From NCBI GenBank assembly GCA_903934745.1, contig CAIZOZ010000292.1, positions 1 through 8,919 on the forward strand: a stretch of 8,919 nucleotides of DNA, written 5' to 3'. The DNA comes from an uncultured cyanobacterium. Lineage in GTDB: Bacteria; Cyanobacteriota; Cyanobacteriia; PCC-6307; Cyanobiaceae. The notes beneath the pieces were generated by a model that saw only the letters and a program-made list of their open reading frames with translations, ran no database searches and was not told where the DNA came from. Made by a program: the position numbers and the translations under genes. Of the stretch, positions 1 through 6,672 are shown piece by piece; within the stretch, counting starts at the first letter, position 1, and every line of letters begins with the position of its first letter.

Positions 1-824
1 CAGAAGGAGGCCCAGGAGGAGGTGCCGAAGGAGATCTCGAACAGAATCAGGCTGTAATCGTTTTCCGGCCCGCCCAGGCCAAAGTTGCTGGCGTAGTGGT
101 GGCGGTACTCGGCGATCGACCAACCCTGATTGAGCCAGCCAATGATGCGTGCATAGAGCCCCATGCCACTGTTGCGGATGTCCGGCTCAAGCCGCAACTG
201 CTGATAACCGAGTGCGCCATCGACGTCATCGACCTCGATCGCCACCGGCAGGCTGACACTCATGAACGGGTAATGGCGAAAGCTCGCCTGATCGAGGTAA
301 TATCGGCCCCGATAGGTGAACAGCTGGTAATAGCTGCCATCGGCGAGTTTCACCGGTTCCTGCCCCACCGGCTCCAGCTGCGGCGGCGCATCGGTGATCA
401 GGGTGTTGAGCAGCCCGAAGCGCTGATCGATCGTGGCGCCATTGGACTGGAGATAGCGCTGCAGAGGCTCATTCCAAGTGAGCCACACATAACCGCTGGA
501 GGAATAGCTGGGGACGCTGAGATCGAGCTCTGAAGCGGTGTTGGCATACACACCCACCTGGACGTGGTGGGTGGCCCGTTCCAGCTCGTCCTGGTCGATG
601 TGGGCCTCGCTGTCGCTGAGCACATCGCCGCGCAGGGTGCTCCAGCCGCTGGGCGGCCGCTGCTGCGGGTCGATGATCAGGGCGCGGGCCGAGGACGACA
701 GGCGCAGGGCGTCGCGACTGCGAACCTGCGTGACATCAATCCGAGCGATCGCCATCATGGCCAGAATCGTCGCCAGCAGCACCGAGCCGATGGCCACAAG
801 GTTCCAGCGCTTCTGCTTCCGCAC
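1..824 (-). CDS. Pentameric ligand-gated ion channel (pLGIC-2), N-terminal part, cut by window edge
   Basis: A Cys-loop-receptor-family channel subunit: five copies would form a membrane pore opened by a ligand binding the extracellular beta-sandwich. The reading frame is open from the left edge up to a TAG near 1030. From GTG 824 there are 274 complete codons. The product has a basic N-terminus (VRKQKR), one hydrophobic segment about residues 9-28 (signal sequence or anchor), a linker, then the ligand-binding domain starting near HHVQVGVYAN. It contains YPFMSVSLP, the counterpart of the Cys/Pro-loop but without cysteines, and a loop-C-like stretch GWSIAEYRHHY. The frame leaves the window at the start of M1, so the pore is not visible. 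It is a paralogue of the channel at 2254-3492: in the last 64 alignable residues I count 26 identities. The start is uncertain: there is no ATG upstream, GTG 824 avoids overlap with the divergent gene, and GTG 899 would add 25 residues. Family assignment is firm; the ligand is unknown. Confidence 0.85.
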   Translation of the reverse strand, partial: MRKQKRWNLVAIGSVLLATILAMMAIARIDVTQVRSRDALRLSSSARALIIDPQQRPPSGWSTLRGDVLSDSEAHIDQDELERATHHVQVGVYANTASELDLSVPSYSSSGYVWLTWNEPLQRYLQSNGATIDQRFGLLNTLITDAPPQLEPVGQEPVKLADGSYYQLFTYRGRYYLDQASFRHYPFMSVSLPVAIEVDDVDGALGYQQLRLEPDIRNSGMGLYARIIGWLNQGWSIAEYRHHYASNFGLGGPENDYSLILFEISFGTSSWASF

Positions 825-831
825 CGGCAGG

Positions 832-2016
832 TTGCTGAAGGTCGGCCCGACGTTAAAGGTGCGGGGGGGGCTTTTCCTGCTGATCCCGCTACTCGCCACG
901 TTGATGCCGGCCTCAGCGCCGGCGGCCGCGCCAGGCCCGCAGGCGACGACAGCCGCGAACAGCAAAGAACTCGTGCTCGGCCAGTCGGCGCCTTTGAGCG
1001 GACCCTCGGCCCAGCTCGGCCGCGACTACCGCGAAGGGGCGCTGGCCTGGTTCGACGAGGTGAACCGGCGCGGCGGCATTCACGGCCGCAAGCTGCGGCT
1101 GGTGAGCCTCGACGATCGCTACGAACCGGCCCTGACCCTGCGCAACACGCGCCGGCTGATCGGGAAGGAGCGGGCCTTCGCCCTGTTCGGCTACGTGGGC
1201 ACCCCGACGGTGAAGGCAATCCTGCCACTGGTGGAGCAGGCGCAGATCCCACTGGTGGCGCCGCTCACCGGCGCACGCCTGCTGCGGGAACCGTTCCGGC
1301 CGATGGTGTTCAACCTCAGGGCCAGCTACCAGGCGGAAATCGACCGGATCGTCGACGATCTGGTGCGGGCCGGCCGCCACCGCATCGCCGTGCTCCACCA
1401 GGAGGATGCCTTCGGTGAGGATGGCCTGCGCGCCACCCGCAGCGCCCTGGCCCGCCGCGGCCTGCAGCCGGTGGCCATTGCCGGGGTGCAACGCAACTCC
1501 ACCGCCACCGACGGGGCCGCACGGCAGGTGCATCAGCGTGATCCCAGCGCCGTGGTGATCATCAGCGCCTATCCGAGCTCCGCAGCCTTCAGCCGCAGCC
1601 TGCAGCGCCTCGGCAGCACGGCCCAGCTGATGAACGTCTCCTTCGTGGGCACCGGCGGGCTGCAGGACTCCCTGCCGGGGGGCATGGCCAGCGGCATCGG
1701 CGTCAGCCAGGTGGTGCCCTTCCCCTGGAACCGGCGGGTGCCGGTGGTGGTGGAGTACCAGCGCCTGATGCGCCGGCAGCAAACCACAGCCCGCTACGGC
1801 TTCACCAGCCTGGAGGGCTTCCTGGCGGCCCGTCTGTTAACCGAAGGGCTGCAGAGGGCGGGGGTGAACCCGAGCCGCCAGGCGCTGGTGACCGCGTTCG
1901 AGAGCATGCACAAGCTGGATCTGGGCGGCTACCGGATCTCGCTCGGCCCGGGCGATCACCAGGCCAGCGACTTCGTCGACCTCACCTTCCTCGGCGCCCA
2001 GCGCTGGGGGCCCTGA
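832..2016 (+). CDS. Exported type-1 periplasmic ligand-binding protein (LivJ/AmiC-like, Peripla_BP_6)
   Basis: A periplasmic solute-binding protein of the branched-chain amino acid/amide family, expected to close around a small polar ligand between two alpha/beta lobes. From TTG 832 it has 394 residues. A basic n-region (K3, K9, R11) precedes the hydrophobic core LFLLIPLLATLMP and a probable signal-peptidase site after A-P-A (about residue 31). The mature protein opens with the family hallmark LVLGQSAPLSGPSAQLG, continues with NRRGGIHGRKLRLVSLDD, the AFALFGYVGTPT strand-turn and the second-lobe RIAVLHQEDAFGEDGL. It ends in a GYRISLGPGDHQASDFVDLT region usual for this group. Length is normal for the family. 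Start choice is weak: ATG 790 gives a long n-region and overlaps the divergent channel gene; GTG 859 also leaves a usable signal peptide. No Shine-Dalgarno decides it. No permease or ATPase gene is in view, so it may serve a distant transporter or act as a receptor component near the two channels. The ligand cannot be read from sequence. Confidence 0.87.
   Translation: MLKVGPTLKVRGGLFLLIPLLATLMPASAPAAAPGPQATTAANSKELVLGQSAPLSGPSAQLGRDYREGALAWFDEVNRRGGIHGRKLRLVSLDDRYEPALTLRNTRRLIGKERAFALFGYVGTPTVKAILPLVEQAQIPLVAPLTGARLLREPFRPMVFNLRASYQAEIDRIVDDLVRAGRHRIAVLHQEDAFGEDGLRATRSALARRGLQPVAIAGVQRNSTATDGAARQVHQRDPSAVVIISAYPSSAAFSRSLQRLGSTAQLMNVSFVGTGGLQDSLPGGMASGIGVSQVVPFPWNRRVPVVVEYQRLMRRQQTTARYGFTSLEGFLAARLLTEGLQRAGVNPSRQALVTAFESMHKLDLGGYRISLGPGDHQASDFVDLTFLGAQRWGP
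863..870. repeat. G8 homopolymer in the divergent 5' ends
   Basis: Eight consecutive G lie just after the GTG 859 candidate start of the ligand-binding protein. On the other strand they lie between GTG 899 and GTG 824 of the truncated channel gene. Slippage here would shift the frame of starts upstream of the tract on either strand but spare GTG 824 on the minus strand. It could be a phase-variable site, a sequencing error hot spot, or chance in GC-rich DNA. Confidence 0.55.
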
Positions 2017-2253
2017 GTCACCGGCATCGCCCGGAACCCGTGGAGTGAGAAGCGCTCTGCTGAACATCAGTCCCGCATGAGCTTCCCCATCGCCACGTCG
2101 AGAGGGAGAGGGGCTCCGCCAGTCTGCTGGATACGTCTGTGGCCCGATCGCTACTGGCCTGGCAGCGATGAGCGCCACGGCGAGCGATTCAAGGAATTGC
2201 GGCGCTTTTGCACAACTGCGTCGCGCCAATCGACAGGTTCGTTGCCGGAGAAC
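2017..2253. other. Convergent intergenic region
   Basis: This 237-bp gap separates the stop of the plus-strand ligand-binding protein from the stop of the minus-strand channel. I see no convincing gene: the open frame from 2077 runs antisense into the channel gene and resembles nothing. The gap holds two weak inverted repeats, ATCGCT at 2147-2152 with AGCGAT at 2164-2169, and the nested one listed separately. Neither is followed by a T-run. Confidence 0.5.
2201..2227. terminator. Possible weak bidirectional terminator hairpin
   Basis: GGCGC at 2201-2205 pairs with GCGCC at 2223-2227, and inside it GCA at 2210-2212 pairs with TGC at 2217-2219. It sits 26 bases past the channel stop codon and between convergent genes, where a terminator is expected. 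The stem is short, interrupted, and has no T-tract on either strand, so this is a tentative call. Confidence 0.2.
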
Positions 2254-3492
2254 TCAGCTGAACCAGCAGATCGAAATGGCGATCATGCCAGCCAGGATCA
2301 CGGCTGCCGGCCAATAGTCGTCGGACTTGTCCAAGCGATCCAACACTTTTTTCTGGGCGACAGGATCTTCGATTTTTAAAGCACTGTAATAACGACGACA
2401 ACCCCAAAGCATCAACAGGAAAGAACCAAGCGTCAGCGAATACGCCACCACATAAACTTCATCCAGGAAGGTCAGGTAGGGCAGCCTTGGCATGGCCGAA
2501 TCCTGGGACTGCTGGAGGAAGACCAGCGTCAGCAAGACCGTGACAGGCATCGTCAACCGCACCTCCCACTGCTCCGGATCCATTTTTGTGGCACCCACCA
2601 CCATCGCCATCACCGTGGCCAACGGCACCAGGATTTTCCAGAAAGCCGACCACGGATCGGAGGCATAGGTGACATCAAAGACCAGCTGGCTGTAGTCGGA
2701 AGCACCCTCTCCAAAGCCAAAGTCAGTGTCGTAGTGATGCTTGTATTCCGCCATCGACCAACCCAGATTGACCCAGCCAGTGTTGGCATCAATGAATTGG
2801 CCGATGCCACTTCCTTGCAAGTCTGGAACGATGCGGAAATTACCGTAACTCAACAAAATATCATCCGCCTCCAACATAATTGGCAAACTCAGCCTCGTAA
2901 AAGGATGGCGACGGAAATCCTTGCGATCAATATAGAATTTACCCTTATAAGCAACAGTTTGATACCAGGTGCCATCTTTCATTTTGATTGGCTTGTCCGA
3001 TCCGGTCGGTACCATGACCGTATCGGCAGACTGGGGAATATCCAGCAGGTTCACCGGCGACATCACCTTCCAGACATCCAGGCCACTTTTCAGCAAGTAC
3101 TGCTGCAACTCATCCCCCCACTTGAACCACATATAGCCGGTACTATCAAAAGAAGGCACCTGTGGATCAATGCCATAGTTATTCATGGCATAAATACCGA
3201 CCGAAACCTTCATCGGAGTGCGGCTTAGTTGCTGGCGATCAAGCTCTAGTGCATGGCGACTCGGCAGACTACCTCGATTCAGCAAGTCAGCCATTCCCTG
3301 CTTGGATGGTCGATTCGCCGAGGATACGGAAGTCAGCTCGAGAAAGTCACCCGTACTAGTGGGGCGGTTGGCAACAGAGAACACGGCCATCGCCAAGAGC
3401 AGGATCGACAACAGAGCCATGATCAATGCAGCGCTGTTCCAAGGCTTCAGATACGATCGCCGAGAGCGCATTCGATTAGGAGGCTGACTCAT
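2254..3492 (-). CDS. Pentameric ligand-gated ion channel (pLGIC-1), complete
   Basis: A complete Cys-loop-family channel subunit of 412 residues (ELIC/GLIC type). An N-terminal hydrophobic segment about 18-41 (signal sequence or anchor) is followed by a roughly 50-residue linker, an extracellular beta-sandwich about 94-280 beginning VSVGIYAMNNYGID, and four membrane helices: M1 about 283-303, M2 about 310-333, M3 about 343-366, M4 about 393-411. The MPRLPYLTFLDE segment linking M2 to M3 nearly matches ELIC (LPRLPYTTVIDQ) and is diagnostic. By gap-free alignment of M2 with GLIC, E310 is the -2' selectivity glutamate, T314 is 2', T318 is 6', L321 is the 9' gate and D331 matches GLIC E243, suggesting a cation channel. 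Unusual are P316 at 4' and a polar upper pore (QQSQD, 327-331). The Pro-loop (RHPFTRLSLP) has no cysteines, and the usual aspartate after PF is T199. It follows the MFS gene after 44 bp and is probably the last gene of the run. No clear Shine-Dalgarno precedes the ATG. The ligand is inferred only from context: a small amine. Confidence 0.93.
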   Translation of the reverse strand: MSQPPNRMRSRRSYLKPWNSAALIMALLSILLLAMAVFSVANRPTSTGDFLELTSVSSANRPSKQGMADLLNRGSLPSRHALELDRQQLSRTPMKVSVGIYAMNNYGIDPQVPSFDSTGYMWFKWGDELQQYLLKSGLDVWKVMSPVNLLDIPQSADTVMVPTGSDKPIKMKDGTWYQTVAYKGKFYIDRKDFRRHPFTRLSLPIMLEADDILLSYGNFRIVPDLQGSGIGQFIDANTGWVNLGWSMAEYKHHYDTDFGFGEGASDYSQLVFDVTYASDPWSAFWKILVPLATVMAMVVGATKMDPEQWEVRLTMPVTVLLTLVFLQQSQDSAMPRLPYLTFLDEVYVVAYSLTLGSFLLMLWGCRRYYSALKIEDPVAQKKVLDRLDKSDDYWPAAVILAGMIAISICWFS

Positions 3493-3536
3493 GTTGACGT
3501 ACGGATATGCAGAGCGAGGAGGACTGGCATTGACAC

Positions 3537-4697
3537 TTATTCTTGATTAAGTTGGGACAGGCAATAGATAAAATAGGCAAGTGCCGTAAAGACGGTGACA
3601 AAAACGATGCCATCAGCGATCCCAGCGCCCATCAGGAAGCCAATCAACAGCACCGATATGACACCTCCCAAGTTATCCATCATCGAGTAGGCGACGTTGG
3701 CAGACACCTGATCCTCCTGGCGGAACAGATGACCAACCGTGGCCAGGCCAGTGGCATAAACGCCACCAGCCGCTCCTCCCCAGACGAACAGAAGCCCAAG
3801 AGCGATTGGATAATTATAAATACCAAGCGGCAGATAAACAGCACACACAACGCCTACCAGCACACAAGCTACGATTAACAGAGTTCTATTGACATGATCA
3901 GAAAGGATGGAAATCAGCAGGCCCAGGCTGACCGAACCAACCATGAAGGCTGATAACAACAGCGAGGCCCGCTGAACCGAGAGCCCATTCATCATTCCGT
4001 ACAGCGTGAGGAAGGCTGGCAGACCGAAGAAGGTGACCCCGCCAACCAGAGACGACATCATCGGCACCCTGGCCATGCGGATCACATAGCGAAGTCTGAG
4101 GCGCGGCTGGGAGCTGATCACAGGTGCGAATCTCAGCAGCGGCAGCAGCAGTAAGAGGCTCAAGGCCACGATACCCATGCTGGCCTGGAAGGGCCTGGCA
4201 CCACCACCAACGCCAACCATGTTGAGCACGATCGGGCCGCTGGCTGTCCCCAAGGAGAGAGCCGAACTGAAACAGCCGATCACCAAACCGCGGTATCGCT
4301 GAAGCGGCACCCCGTTGATCCAGGTCTGCAGGGCAATCAGAATGAGATAGGTGGTTAAACCAAAACCGAAGATACTGAAACACCACAGCGGAAAGCTACG
4401 GGTCTGAGAGAGAATCAGCAACATCAATAGTCGCCCACTCGTGGCAATAAAAATGGTGCCAACCAGACCCAATCGCGAAATGATGCCATTAATTGATCCA
4501 ACAATCACCAAGACAGAAGCCACCTCAAACGAGAGACAGATCCCGATCAGGGTTTTACTGAATCCATAGTCTTCCAGCCGCACAGGGAAGAGCACGGTGT
4601 TGAAGCCCACTGCGGCCTGAACCATCGCCGTGGACAGAATCAGACCCACCACTACGAACGGGATCCAGCGTTCAGATTGCGCTTTAGTGAGATTCAT
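3537..4697 (-). CDS. MFS transporter, 12-helix
   Basis: An inner-membrane Major Facilitator Superfamily permease of 386 residues from ATG 4697. It is strongly hydrophobic throughout, with about twelve helices in two halves joined near residues 190-212, a basic loop with several arginines (QPRLRLRYVIRMAR). The first half carries RLEDYGFSKTLIG before helix 2 and, at the end of helix 4, LQTWINGVPLQRYRGLVIG, resembling the ESWLN...RGRV signature of YcaD-like drug/metabolite MFS members. GPIVLNMVGVGGG follows in helix 5. The substrate cannot be assigned. Between a decarboxylase-family gene and an amine-type channel gene, export of the amine or uptake of its precursor is a reasonable guess. Known bacterial histidine/histamine exchangers belong to the APC superfamily, so this would be a different solution. 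TTG 4700 abuts the upstream stop directly; I prefer ATG 4697, which has GAGAG seven bases upstream. Confidence 0.9.
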   Translation of the reverse strand: MNLTKAQSERWIPFVVVGLILSTAMVQAAVGFNTVLFPVRLEDYGFSKTLIGICLSFEVASVLVIVGSINGIISRLGLVGTIFIATSGRLLMLLILSQTRSFPLWCFSIFGFGLTTYLILIALQTWINGVPLQRYRGLVIGCFSSALSLGTASGPIVLNMVGVGGGARPFQASMGIVALSLLLLLPLLRFAPVISSQPRLRLRYVIRMARVPMMSSLVGGVTFFGLPAFLTLYGMMNGLSVQRASLLLSAFMVGSVSLGLLISILSDHVNRTLLIVACVLVGVVCAVYLPLGIYNYPIALGLLFVWGGAAGGVYATGLATVGHLFRQEDQVSANVAYSMMDNLGGVISVLLIGFLMGAGIADGIVFVTVFTALAYFIYCLSQLNQE

Positions 4698-4700
4698 CAA

Positions 4701-6563
4701 TCAACTCTCGATGTACTTATTGAACGGGAGAATGACAATCAGCTGATTTCGGAAATTATCAACGTGATCGAACTGAATTGATCCTGCGATGGCACGGATC
4801 TGCTCGCAGCTGGCAGCGAACGTGAGTTGTTGTTCATCACTGACGTGGCCTACCAAATCAGGCTCTTCAAGAATCTGTGCCAGCCCCGTTCGCTTAATGC
4901 TGGAATCGCGATCATCCTTTTTCAAGGCGTCGTTGTTAGCCGTGCCGTCGGAGTGATAGATGCTGCCATTGCCGTCATCTTGAATGGTGGCAAGGGCAAC
5001 AGCAGTTGAACCGTCCTCTGAAATCACCGTGAGCTCGAAAGTTTCGATTCCCTCGAACTGATCGTCCTGCTCACTTGAAATGTCGACACGAACCAGCAGC
5101 GATCCTCCAGCCGGAACCACCGGCCGCTCACCAGTGGCTCCGTTCCAGGTGTAGACGCTCCAATGGTCACCGCCATCCGTGGAAAACTCGAGGGTGAAAC
5201 CAGAAATAGTGGCGTCGTTGTCCGTGATCTCAACCGTATTGCCGAGCGTCAGACTCAGGGCCTGGTTCTGGCAACCTGTGATGGTGAAGACGGCATAAGT
5301 TGAGCCCTCGTTGACGATGGGGTGGGTGATCTTCAATGCCCGTGACTCGTCCGCAGCCTGATAACCAAGGGTGATCACGAGCTCCAGAGCATTCAGAGAC
5401 TCATCGGCGATGTCGACCTCGACCTGATCCAGGCTGCCCAGGTTTGCCCTGGCAAAGGGATGGGTTGTCAATGTGGAGAGGATCTCACGGAGATGATTCT
5501 CTGATCCGCAAAGAAGCTTGGGCACGTTGCGATTGATCTGCAGCTTGAGCTGATGGGGTGAATTGTCCTGGAAGGCGGCCTCAAGCACCGAGGCAAGTTC
5601 AAAGTTGGCCAGCTCAACCGGGGCTTGCCTGAGCCTGGCCTGGGCGTAGTGCTGCAGAGCCTGGCCATAACGGGACACGATCGCTGCCGAGCCACTGTCA
5701 TCGCTGACGCCGGGAGGCGGTGCTGCAAACCTGGCGGCAACGGCTGCCAGTTGTAGGGCAGCGGCTCTGCGGTCCTGGCTGCGACCCGAGACGATCAGGC
5801 CGAGCTCAGATTCGGCCTCAAGCCGACGTTGCAGCAAGCTTTTGTTGGTGCGGCGGAAATACCAGACACTGGTCCCAAACAGCACCGCCAGCACTCCGGA
5901 GGTGAAGGCAGCCCGCTGGGCCGCCACCCCAATGGGAACCAGGCGAGCCTGCAGCGTGACCAGTTCCAGATCCATGCCCAGGGTTCCAACAAAACGGCCC
6001 TTGGCATCAAAGAAGGGGGCGTAGGCGCTATAGAATGTTCCCCAGGAGTCGGTATAAGGTTCACGATCCACCGTTGGCTTGTGCTGGGTCAGCGCCTGCA
6101 GCAGGGCCTTGCCAGCATCTGGGTATGAATCCATCAACTGGGGGGCCTCATCCGGGCGCCCATCCTTATCATTATCGTTCTGAGGACTGCCATTGACAAC
6201 AAAATAAACCTTGCCTGAATCAATTACGTTAGTATACAGATAGCGAACGTCTCGAGATGCGATGCGCAGAGTCTCAAGCCTTTTGAGAAGGTAGAGGTAG
6301 GCAGGGTCAGATTTTGACGCTTTTGACTTGAATTTTTTATGCTGGTCGCCATCGACAATCGTTGCCGCGGCACTGACATTTCGTAGCAGCCCCTCGCGAA
6401 TCTCCTCCTTGACCGCCTCAACGGCACGGAGATAGATGAAATAGATTGTGACGTTCGTGACCGCAAGCCAGAGGACCGCAAATAAAATCCCTTGAGCAGC
6501 AGGACTTTTGAACCTCCTGAGCCATGAACGCGATGATGACATCGAGGAGGATCCTGACTTCAT
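4701..6563 (-). CDS. Two-helix Cache-type membrane protein with degenerate kinase-like region and C-terminal Calx-beta module
   Basis: A 620-residue protein of mixed architecture. A basic N-terminus is followed by TM1 (about 25-46). A periplasmic segment of about 165 residues ends in DSWGTFYSAYAPFFDAKG and GTLGMDLEL, a pattern typical of Cache/PDC ligand-sensing domains; the acidic NDNDKDGRPDE (129-139) could bind a metal. TM2 is about 217-236. Residues 240-400 recall a histidine kinase: FELASVLEAAF, VPKLLCGSENHLREILSTL. But the N-box asparagine position reads THPFARANLG, I see no HisKA histidine motif, and there are no glycine-rich ATP-lid boxes, so catalytic activity is unlikely. Residues about 413-530 (VNEGSTYAVFTITG, FEGIETFELTV, ATIQDDGNG) match the Calx-beta-like repeats of large cyanobacterial adhesins. 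The last 70 residues are unrecognised. One open frame covers everything, with no frameshift. ATG 6542 with AGGA nine bases upstream is a likely alternative start. Probably an amine or small-ligand sensor or scaffold; the function is not established. Confidence 0.75.
   Translation of the reverse strand: MKSGSSSMSSSRSWLRRFKSPAAQGILFAVLWLAVTNVTIYFIYLRAVEAVKEEIREGLLRNVSAAATIVDGDQHKKFKSKASKSDPAYLYLLKRLETLRIASRDVRYLYTNVIDSGKVYFVVNGSPQNDNDKDGRPDEAPQLMDSYPDAGKALLQALTQHKPTVDREPYTDSWGTFYSAYAPFFDAKGRFVGTLGMDLELVTLQARLVPIGVAAQRAAFTSGVLAVLFGTSVWYFRRTNKSLLQRRLEAESELGLIVSGRSQDRRAAALQLAAVAARFAAPPPGVSDDSGSAAIVSRYGQALQHYAQARLRQAPVELANFELASVLEAAFQDNSPHQLKLQINRNVPKLLCGSENHLREILSTLTTHPFARANLGSLDQVEVDIADESLNALELVITLGYQAADESRALKITHPIVNEGSTYAVFTITGCQNQALSLTLGNTVEITDNDATISGFTLEFSTDGGDHWSVYTWNGATGERPVVPAGGSLLVRVDISSEQDDQFEGIETFELTVISEDGSTAVALATIQDDGNGSIYHSDGTANNDALKKDDRDSSIKRTGLAQILEEPDLVGHVSDEQQLTFAASCEQIRAIAGSIQFDHVDNFRNQLIVILPFNKYIES
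4705..4709 (-). promoter_or_regulatory. Shine-Dalgarno GAGAG deciding the MFS start, inside the preceding gene
   Basis: GAGAG lies in the last codons of the upstream gene, seven bases before ATG 4697. The upstream stop TGA (4703-4701) lies between it and the start, giving the junction TGA TTG ATG. This arrangement is typical of translational coupling, so a ribosome finishing the sensor-like protein can restart on the transporter. Confidence 0.6.
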
Positions 6564-6672
6564 AAAATTGGATTGAGTGAACTGATCTCAAAAAGAATCA
6601 ACTGAGCAAGATCCGACCCGGCAGAGCGTCGATCGACAAGGGGGCCCAAGCCAGCAAAGTCTAAAGCCATCC
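6564..6672 (-). other. Intergenic gap between decarboxylase and Cache-protein genes
   Basis: A 109-bp AT-richer spacer, the longest inside the gene run. I see no gene and no confident promoter or terminator. It could hold an internal promoter for the three downstream genes, but no -10/-35 pair stands out. Confidence 0.4.

Noticed and set aside
538..831. Extension of the binding-protein frame upstream to ATG 538
   Set aside because: This stretch is antisense to conserved channel coding sequence and would put about 100 residues ahead of a good signal peptide.
913..1782. 289-codon minus-strand open frame opposite the binding protein
   Set aside because: Rich in His, Gln, Ala and Gly as expected from the complement of GC-rich coding sequence; the plus-strand protein is clearly real.
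2147..2169. ATCGCT/AGCGAT inverted repeat as a terminator
   Set aside because: Six-base stem with an 11-base loop and no T-run; not distinguishable from chance.
2077..2379. 100-codon plus-strand open frame in the convergent gap
   Set aside because: Half of it is antisense to the channel M3-M4 region and it has no recognisable domain.
3505..3525. GAGGAGG as a ribosome-binding site upstream of the channel gene
   Set aside because: It is on the plus strand; on the coding (minus) strand it reads CCTCCTC and cannot serve the channel start.
4701..6563. Active sensor histidine kinase
   Set aside because: No HisKA phospho-acceptor motif, N-box asparagine or G-box glycines can be found; only a kinase-like remnant is supportable.
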